Positions 25,523-37,585 of a stretch of 61,605 bases of DNA are shown here, one piece after another. The translations under genes and the position numbers were made by a program. The stretch's first letter is position 1. The number at the start of each line of letters is the position of its first letter. The notes under the pieces were generated by a model. The model saw only the letters and a list, made by a program, of their open reading frames with translations, ran no database searches and had not been told where the DNA came from. Origin of the DNA: Allomesorhizobium camelthorni (GTDB lineage Bacteria; Pseudomonadota; Alphaproteobacteria; Rhizobiales; Rhizobiaceae); contig NZ_JAAKZF010000035.1 in NCBI RefSeq assembly GCF_011045125.1, positions 1-61,605 on the forward strand, given 5' to 3'.

Positions 25523-25849
25523 TCAATCGCCGAAGCGCTCGCCCTCGTCCCTGTCCACGAGATCGTGGCGTATCGCGGTTTCTTCCTCGTCATCGGGCAG
25601 GGCCTCGTCGCTCTCCTGATAGGGGTTGTCGTCGTCCTCCTCCGGCGAAAGATCCGTCTCCTCGGGGACTATTTCCACCTCTTCCGATGCGAAGACATCC
25701 TCTTCGTCGGCGCCTGCCTCAGCCTCCGCCACATCGACGCGTTCCCAATCCTCTTCCACGACCGGCGCATCGTCCTCTACCACCTCCGGCACGTCTTCTT
25801 CAGGTGGATTGCCGGATCGACCTGGCTTGTCCTGATCTGCCATCGTCAT
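25523..25849 (-). CDS. Highly acidic small protein
   Basis: A 108-residue protein with about 40 Asp or Glu residues spread in blocks (EEDVPEVVEDDAPVVEEDWE, DLSPEEDDDNPYQESDEALP). It is probably disordered and cytoplasmic. No domain is recognised. The start at 25849 overlaps the stop of the upstream 50-residue ORF by ATGA, and a second in-frame ATG lies 6 nt later. The overlap and a modest AAAGG site support translation. Confidence 0.6.
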   Translation of the reverse strand: MTMADQDKPGRSGNPPEEDVPEVVEDDAPVVEEDWERVDVAEAEAGADEEDVFASEEVEIVPEETDLSPEEDDDNPYQESDEALPDDEEETAIRHDLVDRDEGERFGD

Positions 25850-25998
25850 TGCGGATGCCTTTCTCGTTCTCCCTGCTGGCGTCCTTGCCGCTTCCGGCCG
25901 GGCGGCGGCAGAAGCGCGATCGGATGCCGTACCCGGCTTTCCGCCGTCACGCGGTTGACCACCCAGCCCGCGAAGAGAATGGAGAGCGTGCGCACCAT
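25846..25998 (-). CDS. 50-residue small ORF in a coupled set
   Basis: MVRTLSILFAGWVVNRVTAE followed by a basic, Arg/Gln-rich tail; 50 residues. A short hydrophobic N-terminus could insert into the membrane. It starts 2 nt after the 33-residue ORF, and its stop overlaps the start of the acidic protein gene. A longer frame from 26184 covers the same codons, but only the ATG at 25998 fits the coupling. No domain or homolog is recognised. Confidence 0.4.
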   Translation of the reverse strand: MVRTLSILFAGWVVNRVTAESRVRHPIALLPPPGRKRQGRQQGERERHPQ

Positions 25999-26000
25999 GT

Positions 26001-26102
26001 TCAGCGCCTCTTCACGGGCCTGAAATCGGCGGTTTCGGGCGGCCAGTGCGGAAACCAGCGTGCGCCTATCAACGCCAGAAACAATTTGATCAGCCTGTCC
26101 AT
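26001..26102 (-). CDS. 33-residue small ORF in a coupled set
   Basis: MDRLIKLFLALIGARWFPHW followed by PPETADFRPVKRR; 33 residues with an amphipathic or membrane-inserting N-terminal helix and a basic tail. A GGGAGA ribosome site lies 6 nt upstream. It is the first of three tightly spaced minus-strand ORFs (26102 to 25523). About 27 nt further upstream is a partial EcfG-type motif: GGAAC at 26153-26149, then CGCT at 26132-26129 after 16 nt. Confidence 0.45.
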   Translation of the reverse strand: MDRLIKLFLALIGARWFPHWPPETADFRPVKRR

Positions 26103-26208
26103 CGTGTATCTCCCGGTAGTCGGGAAAAAGCGGGCGAGGGCGGATTTGGTTCCGGCTTAGTTGGAAATTTTGCCGCGGCGGCAACAGCGCCGCACGGGTT
26201 CGCTCAAC

Positions 26209-27096
26209 CTATGCCGACTTGCTCTTCGAGGAAGATTTCGGCTTGGCCTTTTCGGACTTCTCCTTGTCCGGTCCGTCGGACTTCTTGCGCGGCCCCGGCT
26301 TGTCGTCCGATTTGCCGGCGTCCTCGGCCAGGCTTTTTCTCAGCGCGTCGAAGAGATTGACGACGTTGGAGGGTTTCGTCTCCGGCTTCGCTTTCTGTAT
26401 TTTCTTACCGGCCTTCTTGGAGCGGACGAGCTCGATCAGCGCGGTTTCGTAATGGTCCTCGAACTTGGCCGGATCGAATTTCGCCTTCTTCTTGTCGACG
26501 ATGTCGGCCGCCAGTTCGACCATGTCCTCGTCAAGCTTCACACCCTTAAGATCGTCGAAGATTTCGTCCGGCTTGCGCACTGTGTTCTGGTAGCGCAGCG
26601 TCGTGACCAGCATGCCCTTGCCGAAGGGTTCGATCAGCACCGGCCGCTCGCGGCGATAGAGCACTATGCGCGCCAGCCCAGCCATTTTCTTGGCGGCAAG
26701 CGCCTCGCGGATGACGGCGAACGCTTCCTCCGAAACCTTGTCGGCCGGCGACAGATAATAGGGCGTATCGAGGTAGATCTGCCTGATCTCGGACTTGTCG
26801 ACGAATCCCTCAAGTTCCATCGTATGGGAGGATTCGATCTGGACCGCCTCGATCTCCTCCTCCTCGATCAGCAGGAACTCGTCACCGCCGATCTCATAGC
26901 CCTTGACCTGGCTGTTCTCGTCGACAGGCTTGCCGCTGGCGCCGTCGATATACTGGCGCTTCAACCTGTTGCCGGTCGTCCGGTTGATGGTGCGGAAAGA
27001 GATCTTGCCGCTCTGCGTGGTGGCGTTCGACAGTTCCACAGCGCAGGTCACCAGCGAAAGCTTCAGGTAGCCTTTCCATGCCGGCCGCAGTGCCAT
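26209..27096 (-). CDS. ku: Ku DNA end-binding protein (bacterial NHEJ)
   Basis: A 295-residue Ku homodimer subunit, binding double-strand DNA ends and recruiting LigD for end joining. It begins with the standard MALRPAWKGYLKLSLVTCAV and continues through the Ku core (TTGNRLKRQYIDGASGKPVD, then VKGYEIGGDEFLLIEEEEIE) and IYLDTPYYLSPAD. After the core (about 1-250) comes a Lys/Ser-rich tail ending SSSKSKSA, which is common in rhizobial Ku proteins and aids DNA contact. I used the ATG at 27096, which gives the family N-terminus and has a GAGG site. No ligD lies in this window. Confidence 0.95.
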   Translation of the reverse strand: MALRPAWKGYLKLSLVTCAVELSNATTQSGKISFRTINRTTGNRLKRQYIDGASGKPVDENSQVKGYEIGGDEFLLIEEEEIEAVQIESSHTMELEGFVDKSEIRQIYLDTPYYLSPADKVSEEAFAVIREALAAKKMAGLARIVLYRRERPVLIEPFGKGMLVTTLRYQNTVRKPDEIFDDLKGVKLDEDMVELAADIVDKKKAKFDPAKFEDHYETALIELVRSKKAGKKIQKAKPETKPSNVVNLFDALRKSLAEDAGKSDDKPGPRKKSDGPDKEKSEKAKPKSSSKSKSA

Positions 27097-27276
27097 TCTC
27101 GTGCCTCGCATTGCCAATACGCAGGCGGCAGGCCTGCGGGACGCCATAATACGCCTAAACCAGGTTAACGCTATCCTACGCAATGTTCAGCGGGCGTCGC
27201 GGTTCCGCGGCTGCGATATCAGGTGGCGGCCTTTCAACCCGGCAATCAGGCTGGAGAAAAACTGTTCGACGCCGGA

Positions 27277-30021
<2,745 letters not shown>

Positions 30022-31392
30022 ATGGACACTGTGCCCGCCCCCTTCATCCCGCCCGCGCCGAAGCCGCGAACGAAACCGCCTTCGACGCTGGAGATGATCC
30101 GCATCGTCTACCGCAACCCGCTCGAATTGTGGGGCGAGCCCTCCTACAACGAGCCGTGGATTTCGGTGACCGGCATCGGCGGGCCGCTGGTCATCGCCAA
30201 TGATCCCGGCCTCATCCGCCACGTCCTCGTCGACAATGCCAAGAACTACAAGATGGCGACCGTGCGCCAGATGATCCTGCGGCCGATCCTGCGCGACGGG
30301 CTGCTGACCGCGGAAGGCGAGGTCTGGAAGCGGTCGCGCAAGGCGATGGCGCCCGTTTTCACGCCGCGCCACATTTTCGGTTTCGCCAAGCCGATGCTCG
30401 ATCGCAGCGTCGATTTCGTCGAACGCTACGAGGAAGTCGACAGGACCGACATCTCGCACGACATGACGCAACTTACCTACGACATCCTTGCCGAAACACT
30501 GTTTTCCGGCGAGATCGCCGGCACGCCGGGCGGCTTCAACGCCGAGATCGACCGCCTGTTTGAGACGATGGGCCGCGTCGATCCGCTCGATCTGTTGCGC
30601 GCGCCGGAATGGCTGCCGCGCCTCACCCGCCTGCGCGGCCGCAAGACCATGGCTTATTTCCGCAAGATCGTCACCGATACGGTTGAGATGCGCAAGGAGA
30701 AGATCGCGCGCGATCCAAAGGCCGCGCCGGAGGACTTCCTGACGCTGCTGCTGCGCGCCGAGGGTCCGGACGGCCTGTCGCGCGCCGAGATCGAAGACAA
30801 CATCATCACCTTCATAGGCGCCGGCCATGAGACGACGGCGCGCGCGCTCGGCTGGACCATCTATTGCCTCGCCGAAGCGCAATGGGAGCGCGACAGGGTC
30901 GAGGCCGAGATCGACGCGGTGCTCGCCCGCGAGCCCGATCCGGTGAAATGGCTGGACGCCATGCCCTTCACCCGCGCCGCCTTCGAGGAGGCGCTGCGGC
31001 TCTATCCGCCCGCGCCTTCCATCAACCGAGAACCGATCGAGCCGGAGACCTACAAGGGCCTGTACATACCGAAGCGTGCGGCCGTCCTGATGATGCCGTG
31101 GACCGTGCACCGCCACCGCAAGCTATGGGACCAGCCCGACGCCTTCATGCCGGAGCGTTTCCACCCCGGCAACCGCGAGAAGATCGACCGTTACCAATAC
31201 CTGCCTTTTGGCGCCGGGCCCCGCGTCTGTATCGGCGCGAGTTTCGCCATGCAGGAAGCGGTGATCGCGCTTGCCGTCCTGCTTTCCCGCTTCCGCTTCG
31301 ACACGCTCGCCGAGACGAAGCCGTGGCCAGTGCAGAAGCTGACGACGCAGCCGCAGGGCGGCCTGCCGATGCGGGTGACGCCCCGAAAGTAA
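30022..31392 (+). CDS. Cytochrome P450
   Basis: A 456-residue soluble bacterial P450 monooxygenase. It has the I-helix oxygen-binding motif FIGAGHETTARAL, the ExxR pair in FEEALRLYPPAPS and the PERF region (FMPERFHPGNRE). The heme loop YLPFGAGPRVCIGASFA contains the axial Cys403. The Pro-rich N-terminus and lack of a signal or anchor agree with a cytoplasmic enzyme. No ferredoxin or reductase gene lies alongside, so electron partners must come from elsewhere. The substrate is unknown. The gene converges with the cyclase-family gene, with only 8 nt between stops. Confidence 0.95.
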   Translation: MDTVPAPFIPPAPKPRTKPPSTLEMIRIVYRNPLELWGEPSYNEPWISVTGIGGPLVIANDPGLIRHVLVDNAKNYKMATVRQMILRPILRDGLLTAEGEVWKRSRKAMAPVFTPRHIFGFAKPMLDRSVDFVERYEEVDRTDISHDMTQLTYDILAETLFSGEIAGTPGGFNAEIDRLFETMGRVDPLDLLRAPEWLPRLTRLRGRKTMAYFRKIVTDTVEMRKEKIARDPKAAPEDFLTLLLRAEGPDGLSRAEIEDNIITFIGAGHETTARALGWTIYCLAEAQWERDRVEAEIDAVLAREPDPVKWLDAMPFTRAAFEEALRLYPPAPSINREPIEPETYKGLYIPKRAAVLMMPWTVHRHRKLWDQPDAFMPERFHPGNREKIDRYQYLPFGAGPRVCIGASFAMQEAVIALAVLLSRFRFDTLAETKPWPVQKLTTQPQGGLPMRVTPRK

Positions 31393-31400
31393 GCCGAGGC

Positions 31401-32228
31401 TTACACCATCGCAAAAATCCGCGCCGGTCCGCCGGTGCCGCCCTTGATCTTCGGCGCGCCGACCATGATCGTTGCGCCCTTCGTCGGCAATCTGTCCAGA
31501 TTGGCTACCGCCTCGATGCCATAGCGGCCGGTGGGCAGCCACGTTTTGTGGACGATGAAGTCCGGCGATGGCCCATGATCGAGCGACAGCGTGTCGACCG
31601 CGATGGCCTTCACCGAAGGCTGCTCGATCAGGAACTGCGCCGCCTCGACGTGAAATCCGGGGAAATGCAGTGTCTTGCCGTCAACGCCGACATTGCGGAA
31701 CTTTTCGGTCGCGACATGCGCGCCCCAGCCCGACAGCATGGCCACCACCGCGCCTTCGGGCAGGTCGCCATTGGCGGCGATCCACGCCTGGATGTCGTCC
31801 GGCGTCACCCGCGCGTCGGGATCCTTGTCGGCTTTGGCGCGGATGTCGATCACGACCAGCGGCGCGATCAGGTCCTCCACCGGCAGTTCGGCGACAGACT
31901 TGCCGTCGGCGGTGAAATGCAGCGGCGCGTCGATATGCGTTCCCGTATGTTCGCTGATGCGCCACTCATAGAGGTTAAACGTGTCTTTCGCGAAGCTGAA
32001 TTTCTGTTCGGCGAAAAATTGCTGGCCGCCGAAATAGGTCGGGAAGTTCTCCCAGATTTCGTGCGTTAGGTCTTCCGCCTTGGCCGGATTGTCGGCTGCG
32101 AAGAGCGGCCTTGGCGCGGTGGTCGCCGCCAGCGCCGCAGCACCTGCGGCGGCGAAGCTTCCCTTGAAGAAATTGCGGCGGCTGAGCATGCCCGCCTTTA
32201 CGGATTCGATGACGCAATGATGGCACAT
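31401..32228 (-). CDS. Tat-exported cyclase/kynurenine-formamidase-fold protein
   Basis: A 275-residue metal-dependent hydrolase of the cyclase family (PF04199; kynurenine formamidase fold). A twin-arginine signal is clear: LSRRNFFKGSFAAAGAAALA, with cleavage expected after PRPLFA. The family metal motif HTGTHIDAPLHFTADG is present, and GATIMVGAPKIKGGTGGPAR forms the C-terminal loop. It should work folded in the periplasm. The start at 32228 has a GAAGGAGAG site. The N-terminus before the RR motif carries a His/Cys pair cluster (MCHHCVIESV), which is unusual for a signal peptide. Confidence 0.88.
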   Translation of the reverse strand: MCHHCVIESVKAGMLSRRNFFKGSFAAAGAAALAATTAPRPLFAADNPAKAEDLTHEIWENFPTYFGGQQFFAEQKFSFAKDTFNLYEWRISEHTGTHIDAPLHFTADGKSVAELPVEDLIAPLVVIDIRAKADKDPDARVTPDDIQAWIAANGDLPEGAVVAMLSGWGAHVATEKFRNVGVDGKTLHFPGFHVEAAQFLIEQPSVKAIAVDTLSLDHGPSPDFIVHKTWLPTGRYGIEAVANLDRLPTKGATIMVGAPKIKGGTGGPARIFAMV

Positions 32229-32304
32229 AACGCTCTCTCCTTCTGGCATTCACACCGAAGAGAATGTTGCGCGGATAACGCCAGGGCAAGGCAAATCTGG
32301 TGCT

Positions 32305-32675
32305 TCAGTTCCGTCCGTAAAAGGCATTCGGCACATGCACCGGCCAGCACCACGGCAGCACCGCCACCATGTCGAACCGCACCGACAATTTCCCGTAATC
32401 CGGTTGCCGCGACAGCCAGAGGTCGGCGCAACCCTCTATGCGCCGCTCCGACTCGCGCCCTAGCGCTTCCATTGCCGCCATCAGCGTCGGCCGCGCCTTG
32501 ACCTCGACGATCAGCACCAGGTCGCCGCGCCGCGCGATAAGGTCGATCTCGCCGAGCTTGGTGCGGTAGCGCCGCTCGACGATCCAAAAACCCTTGGCCA
32601 TCAGCGCCAGCGCCGCCAGCCACTCGCCGCGATGGCCGCGCCGGTAGGCCTTGAAGCGTCTGGCCGAGGCGTCGG

Positions 32676-32679
<4 letters not shown>
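32305..32679 (-). CDS. yraN: YraN/UPF0102-family nuclease-fold protein
   Basis: A 124-residue member of UPF0102, a restriction-endonuclease-like fold. The pattern Glu19 ([13 protein letters not shown]), Asp46 ([10 protein letters not shown]), Glu59 and Lys61 (LIVEVKAR) matches the PD-(D/E)xK active site. The cellular role of the family is not settled; it is usually next to rsmI, as here. The start codon is GTG at 32679 and overlaps the rsmI stop (GTGA), so the two are co-translated. Confidence 0.92.
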
Positions 32680-33575
<896 letters not shown>

Positions 33576-33656
33576 GCCTATCCCCGCTGATTTTCACACT
33601 CTTCTGCCATGCCGGCGCGGTCGTTGCAAAAGCCGTCCGCGGCGCTCGGAATTTGC

Positions 33657-33681
33657 GGAACCAATCCGCCTTCGCCGTGTT
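33657..33681 (+). promoter_or_regulatory. Sigma-EcfG-type promoter
   Basis: GGAAC at 33657-33661, a 16-nt spacer and TGTT at 33678-33681 match the general stress promoter consensus. The predicted start site near 33688 leaves about 18 nt before the ATG at 33706, enough for the GGAGG site seen there. Confidence 0.6.
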
Positions 33682-33705
33682 TCACCGGGTCAGTGGAGGA
33701 TTGAG

Positions 33706-33903
33706 ATGAGCGGTATCGAGTTCCAGGATGTGTTCGAGCCCTATTATGCCGGCCGGAAGAACCCGATGCCGCATGAGCAGGCCGCCAAAGACAAGGATGC
33801 GAACCGCGAGGAAATCGAGCATCAGCTCGCCGACCGCGCCAAACGGTCTAAGAAGCTGAAATCGGCAGCAGCCGCCGTCAAACACCCAAAGCCACCGCGG
33901 TAG
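33706..33903 (+). CDS. Small basic protein under a stress-type promoter
   Basis: A 65-residue soluble protein (MSGIEFQDVFEPYYAGRKNP, then charged helical sequence KDANREEIEHQLADRAKRSK and a Lys/Ala/Pro tail). No known domain. A strong GGAGG site lies 7 nt before the ATG. It is a lone plus-strand gene between two minus-strand genes. The sigma-EcfG-type promoter just upstream suggests induction in stress or stationary phase. Confidence 0.75.
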   Translation: MSGIEFQDVFEPYYAGRKNPMPHEQAAKDKDANREEIEHQLADRAKRSKKLKSAAAAVKHPKPPR

Positions 33904-33930
33904 AATTACCGGCCAGATCGGCTCGTCCAG

Positions 33931-34368
33931 TTACGCCTTGTAGCCGATCAGCACAGCACCCGCTGCAATCAGCACAACGCCGAGCCAGTTCGCGCCGCTC
34001 AGCCGTTCGCCTAGAAAGACGACGGCGAATACCGCGACCAGAACGACGCTGAGCTTGTCGATCGGCGCGACTTGGGCGGCATTGCCGAGTTTCAGTGCGC
34101 GAAAATAGCACAGCCACGACGCCCCGGTGGCGAGGCCCGACAGCGTCAGGAATCCCCAGGTCTTGACGGAAATGTTGCCGAGCGGTTGAAACTGCCGTGT
34201 CGCGGCAATTATCACCCCGAGCACCGCCAGGATGATCGCCGTTCGGATCAGGGTGGCGAAATCGGAATTGACGTTCTCGACGCCGACCTTGGCGAAAATC
34301 GCCGTCAGCGCGGCGAAGGCGGCGGAGAGCAGCGCCCAGAATTGCCAGGATGCGAAAGCGGAATTCAT
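33931..34368 (-). CDS. Half-size EamA/DMT-type transporter
   Basis: A 145-residue membrane protein with about five helices and one EamA domain (COG2510 type), half the length of usual DMT exporters, so it should act as a dimer. It shows FWALLSAAFAALTAIFAKVG at the start, FLTLSGLATGASWLCYFRAL in the middle and the end motif FLGERLSGANWLGVVLIAAG. The start at 34368 has an AAGGAG site. A long in-frame extension upstream is only the shadow of hemW. The substrate is unknown. Confidence 0.9.
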   Translation of the reverse strand: MNSAFASWQFWALLSAAFAALTAIFAKVGVENVNSDFATLIRTAIILAVLGVIIAATRQFQPLGNISVKTWGFLTLSGLATGASWLCYFRALKLGNAAQVAPIDKLSVVLVAVFAVVFLGERLSGANWLGVVLIAAGAVLIGYKA

Positions 34369-34460
34369 AAGCTGCTCCTTGCGACTTTGATCCGCAGAAT
34401 GCCGGCAAAACGAATGATGTCGCAAGCGCTTAAGAGAATTTCGGCAGTTCGATGCCGAGC

Positions 34461-35630
34461 TTACCGCGCCAGATCGGCCACCACAGCGTCGAGCACGATC
34501 ATGCCGGATGGGGTCGCGCGCAGGCGCGAATTGCCGACCGGCGCCACCAGTCCTTCGCCCTGCAGGATAGACATGCGCGCCGAAGACAGCGACCGACCGG
34601 AAAGCTGCTCGTAGCGGGCGAGGTCGATACCTTCGGCCAGCCTCAACCCCATCAGCAGGAACTCGTCGGCCTCTTCCGAGCGAGTCAGGAGCTCGCCGCC
34701 GGTAATGCCATGGCCCTTGGCCTCGACCAGATTGGCCCAGGTTTCCGGCATCTTTTCCGCGATCGTCACAACGCGGTGGCCGCTCTCGATGAAGCGGCCA
34801 TGCGCGCCGGGACCGACGCCGACATATTCGCCGTAACGCCAGTAGGTGAGGTTGTGCCGGCTTTCCGCGCCCGGCCTGGCGTGATTGGAAATTTCGTAGG
34901 CCGGCAGGCCGCGAGCCGCCGTAACCTCCTGCGTGACCGCATAGAGTTCGGCGGCGTGGTCGCCGTCGGGGACCTCGAATTTTCCCGCCGCATGAAGCGT
35001 GTGGAAGCGCGTGCCTTCCTCGATGGTCAACTGGTAGAGCGACAGGTGGTCGGCGGCGTGACCGATCGCCTGTTCGAGTTCGGCAGACCAGGCCTCCGGC
35101 GTCTGGCCGGGCCGCGCATAGATCAGATCGAAGGACAGCCGTGGAAAGATTTCTCGCGCGAGTTCGATTGCCTTCAGCGCCTCGGAAACATTGTGAAGCC
35201 GCCCTAAGAACCGCAGATCGGCATCGTTCAGCGCCTGCACGCCGAGTGAAACCCGGTTGACGCCGGCGGCGCGATAGCCGCGAAAGCGCTCGGCCTCGAC
35301 CGAAGACGGATTGGCCTCCAGCGTGATCTCGATGCCGTCCGGCACGGTCCAGTGCCGCGCCACGGATTCCAGCACGCCGGCCACCGTCTCGGGCTTCATC
35401 AGCGACGGCGTGCCGCCGCCGAGGAATATGCTGCTCACCTCGCGCGGCCCGGTGCGGGCGCGCATCGTCTTCAGTTCGGTGTCGAAGGCGCGGGCGAAGC
35501 GCTCCTGATCCACCGGCTGATGGCGGACATGGCTGTTGAAGTCGCAATACGGGCATTTCGCCGCGCAGAACGGCCAGTGCACATAAACGCCGAAGCCCGG
35601 ATCGCGGCCTGTCAACGCACTCTCCGTCAC
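34461..35630 (-). CDS. hemW: Heme chaperone HemW (radical SAM)
   Basis: A 389-residue radical SAM protein of the HemN-like group that transfers heme to apoproteins rather than acting as a coproporphyrinogen oxidase. The cluster motif Cys22-x3-Cys26-x2-Cys29 is in [34 protein letters not shown] and [11 protein letters not shown] follow, and [16 protein letters not shown] is typical of HemW. The C-terminal HemN-type domain ([18 protein letters not shown]) is intact. The start is GTG at 35630, overlapping the rdgB stop (GTGA). Confidence 0.93.
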   Translation of the reverse strand: MTESALTGRDPGFGVYVHWPFCAAKCPYCDFNSHVRHQPVDQERFARAFDTELKTMRARTGPREVSSIFLGGGTPSLMKPETVAGVLESVARHWTVPDGIEITLEANPSSVEAERFRGYRAAGVNRVSLGVQALNDADLRFLGRLHNVSEALKAIELAREIFPRLSFDLIYARPGQTPEAWSAELEQAIGHAADHLSLYQLTIEEGTRFHTLHAAGKFEVPDGDHAAELYAVTQEVTAARGLPAYEISNHARPGAESRHNLTYWRYGEYVGVGPGAHGRFIESGHRVVTIAEKMPETWANLVEAKGHGITGGELLTRSEEADEFLLMGLRLAEGIDLARYEQLSGRSLSSARMSILQGEGLVAPVGNSRLRATPSGMIVLDAVVADLAR

Positions 35631-36274
35631 GCCGCGCCGAGCTTGGCGCGGGCGAATTTCTGGAAGGCGCGGGCGCGGTGCGACAGCGCCTCGGCCTGGC
35701 CCGGCTTCCAGCCATGCTTCTGTTCGGCGTCCATCTCGCCGAAGGTCTTGTCGTAGCCATTCGGCTGGAACACCGGATCGTAGCCGAAGCCCTTGTCGCC
35801 GCGCGGCGGCCACACCAGCGTGCCTTCGGCCTCGCCGCGGAAATATTCGGCGTAGCCATCAGGCCATGCGAGGCAGATCACGGCTACGAACTTGCCGGTG
35901 CGGCGCGCGGGATCCGACGCGCCCACTTCATGGAGCGCGATTTCGGTGCGCTGCATGGCGATTGCGAAGTCGCGTCCGCCCTCCGGGGTCTCGGCCCAGT
36001 TGGCGGTGTAGATGCCGGGTTGCCCGTCCAGCGCATCGACGCAGAGGCCGGAATCGTCCGACAGCGCCGGCAGGCCAGTCGCCTTTGCGGCCGCGAACGC
36101 CTTGATGTAGGCGTTCTCCTCGAAGGTCGTTCCGGTTTCGTCCGGCTCCGGCAGGCCGAGTTCCGCGGCCGCTTTCGCCTCGAAGCCGAACGGCGCCATC
36201 AATTGGGCGAATTCGCGCAGCTTGCCGTCATTGTGGCTGGCGACGACGATTTTCTTGTCTTCCAGCGGCCGCAT
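35627..36274 (-). CDS. rdgB: dITP/XTP pyrophosphatase
   Basis: A 215-residue Ham1/RdgB nucleotide pyrophosphatase removing deaminated purine triphosphates (dITP, XTP). It has the substrate stretch [33 protein letters not shown], the metal and catalytic region [20 protein letters not shown] and [20 protein letters not shown]. The C-terminal [11 protein letters not shown] helix is standard. I used the ATG at 36274; the frame upstream only shadows the VOC gene, whose stop overlaps this start. It is tightly coupled to hemW downstream. Confidence 0.95.
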   Translation of the reverse strand: MRPLEDKKIVVASHNDGKLREFAQLMAPFGFEAKAAAELGLPEPDETGTTFEENAYIKAFAAAKATGLPALSDDSGLCVDALDGQPGIYTANWAETPEGGRDFAIAMQRTEIALHEVGASDPARRTGKFVAVICLAWPDGYAEYFRGEAEGTLVWPPRGDKGFGYDPVFQPNGYDKTFGEMDAEQKHGWKPGQAEALSHRARAFQKFARAKLGAA

Positions 36275-36702
36275 CACATACCCCAGATTCTCGGCTCGGC
36301 GAATTCCAGCGAATTGCCGGACGGATCGCGGAAATAGATAGAGCGGCCGCCTCCTGAGCTCTTGCCGAAGGAGGGCCATTCGAAGTCGGCTTCGATGCCG
36401 ATGTTCCGCGCTTCGAGATGCGCTTTCCACCGCGCGATCTCGTCCGCGGTCGCGGCAAAGCACAGATGGCCCTGGCCGACGGCGCCGTGCGGCGGCACAG
36501 GCAGCTTGGCATCCGGCGGCGGCGCATGCCGCGTCGCTTCGGCGTTGAACAGCAGGAGCACGCCCGCTCCGCAGCGGAAGAAGACGTGGCGGCCTTCAGC
36601 CTTGGCGATCACCTCCAGCCCCAGCACCTCGCGATAGAACGCTTCCGAAGCATCGAGATCGGTGACGTAAAGCGCGGATTCGAGGATTGCCGAGGGCGTC
36701 AT
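36274..36702 (-). CDS. VOC-family (glyoxalase-like) protein
   Basis: A 142-residue vicinal-oxygen-chelate protein. The first module strand [20 protein letters not shown] leads to [14 protein letters not shown]; the second module has [20 protein letters not shown] and the metal strand [20 protein letters not shown] with its Glu ligand. The substrate is unknown. It lies between rph and rdgB, 8 nt after rph, and its stop overlaps the rdgB start, so it has joined this housekeeping operon. In many bacteria rph and rdgB are direct neighbours. Confidence 0.88.
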   Translation of the reverse strand: MTPSAILESALYVTDLDASEAFYREVLGLEVIAKAEGRHVFFRCGAGVLLLFNAEATRHAPPPDAKLPVPPHGAVGQGHLCFAATADEIARWKAHLEARNIGIEADFEWPSFGKSSGGGRSIYFRDPSGNSLEFAEPRIWGM

Positions 36703-36710
36703 TTCAGCCT

Positions 36711-37427
36711 CTACCCCACCGCCATCTGCTGCAGGCTGACCAGTCGTGAAATGCCCTTCTTGGCCAGCGTCATCAGCGCCGCGAATTCTTCCTCGGTGAA
36801 TGGCACGCCCTCGGCCGTACCCTGGATTTCGACGAAGCCGCCCTTGCCGGTCATGACGAAATTGGCATCGGTGCCGGCCGACGAATCCTCGAGATAGTCG
36901 AGGTCGAGCACAGGCTGGCCGTCATGGATGCCGCATGAGATCGCCGCGACATGGTCCTTCAGCACTTTCGACACGCTCGTCATCTGGCGCGCTTCCATCC
37001 AGCGCAGGCAGTCATGCAGCGCCACCCAGCCGCCGGTGATCGCCGCCGTCCTGGTGCCGCCATCGGCCTGAATCACGTCGCAGTCGACGGTGATCTGCAT
37101 TTCGCCGAGCGCCTGGAGGTCCACTACGGCGCGCAAGGATCGCCCGATCAGCCGCTGGATTTCCAGCGTGCGCCCGCCCTGCTTGCCGGCCGAGGCCTCA
37201 CGGCGCATCCGCTCGCCGGTCGAGCGCGGCAGCATGCCGTACTCCGCCGTCACCCAGCCCTTGCCCGAATTGCGCATCCAGCCCGGCACGCGCTCCTCCA
37301 GGCTCGCCGTGCACAGGACATGCGTGTCGCCGAATTTCACCAGGCACGAGCCTTCGGCGTGCTTGGAGACATTGCGCTCGAAGGATATTGCGCGCATTTC
37401 GTCGTATAGGCGTTTTGAGGGGCGCAT
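36711..37427 (-). CDS. rph: Ribonuclease PH
   Basis: A 238-residue phosphorolytic 3'-exoribonuclease trimming tRNA precursors; works as a hexamer. It starts [20 protein letters not shown] and shows [40 protein letters not shown], the phosphate-site loop [19 protein letters not shown] and [20 protein letters not shown]. Length and motifs are normal. The ATG at 37427 is used; the six-codon upstream extension is not typical. Head of the rph-VOC-rdgB-hemW operon and divergent from hrcA. Confidence 0.96.
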   Translation of the reverse strand: MRPSKRLYDEMRAISFERNVSKHAEGSCLVKFGDTHVLCTASLEERVPGWMRNSGKGWVTAEYGMLPRSTGERMRREASAGKQGGRTLEIQRLIGRSLRAVVDLQALGEMQITVDCDVIQADGGTRTAAITGGWVALHDCLRWMEARQMTSVSKVLKDHVAAISCGIHDGQPVLDLDYLEDSSAGTDANFVMTGKGGFVEIQGTAEGVPFTEEEFAALMTLAKKGISRLVSLQQMAVG

Positions 37428-37585
37428 CAGGCACTTTCTGTTCAAAATTCGAATTTGGAGGCCGTTTCAGCCTTGTGGCGGCTTGTAACCTCATGCCGTC
37501 CGAGGCGCAAAGGAAAACCGGCCAGCCGGCGTGCCGTTGTGTTCCCGCCGGCCCCATCTATATTTAGCTGGAGGTTGGAGTTTCG

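Noticed and set aside
31389-31404. GTAAGCC-GA-GGCTTAC hairpin spanning the stops of the P450 and cyclase genes
   Set aside because: Short stem with a two-base loop and no T run; most likely a by-product of two facing TAA stops.
33931-35859. 642-codon minus-strand frame covering hemW and the EamA gene
   Set aside because: Only its last 145 codons (from 34368) are a real gene; the rest is hemW read in the wrong frame, with hemW carrying the CxxxCxxC motif.
37428-37585. CIRCE element upstream of hrcA
   Set aside because: No GCACTC-N9-GAGTGC-like inverted repeat could be found; a lone GCAC stretch is not enough.
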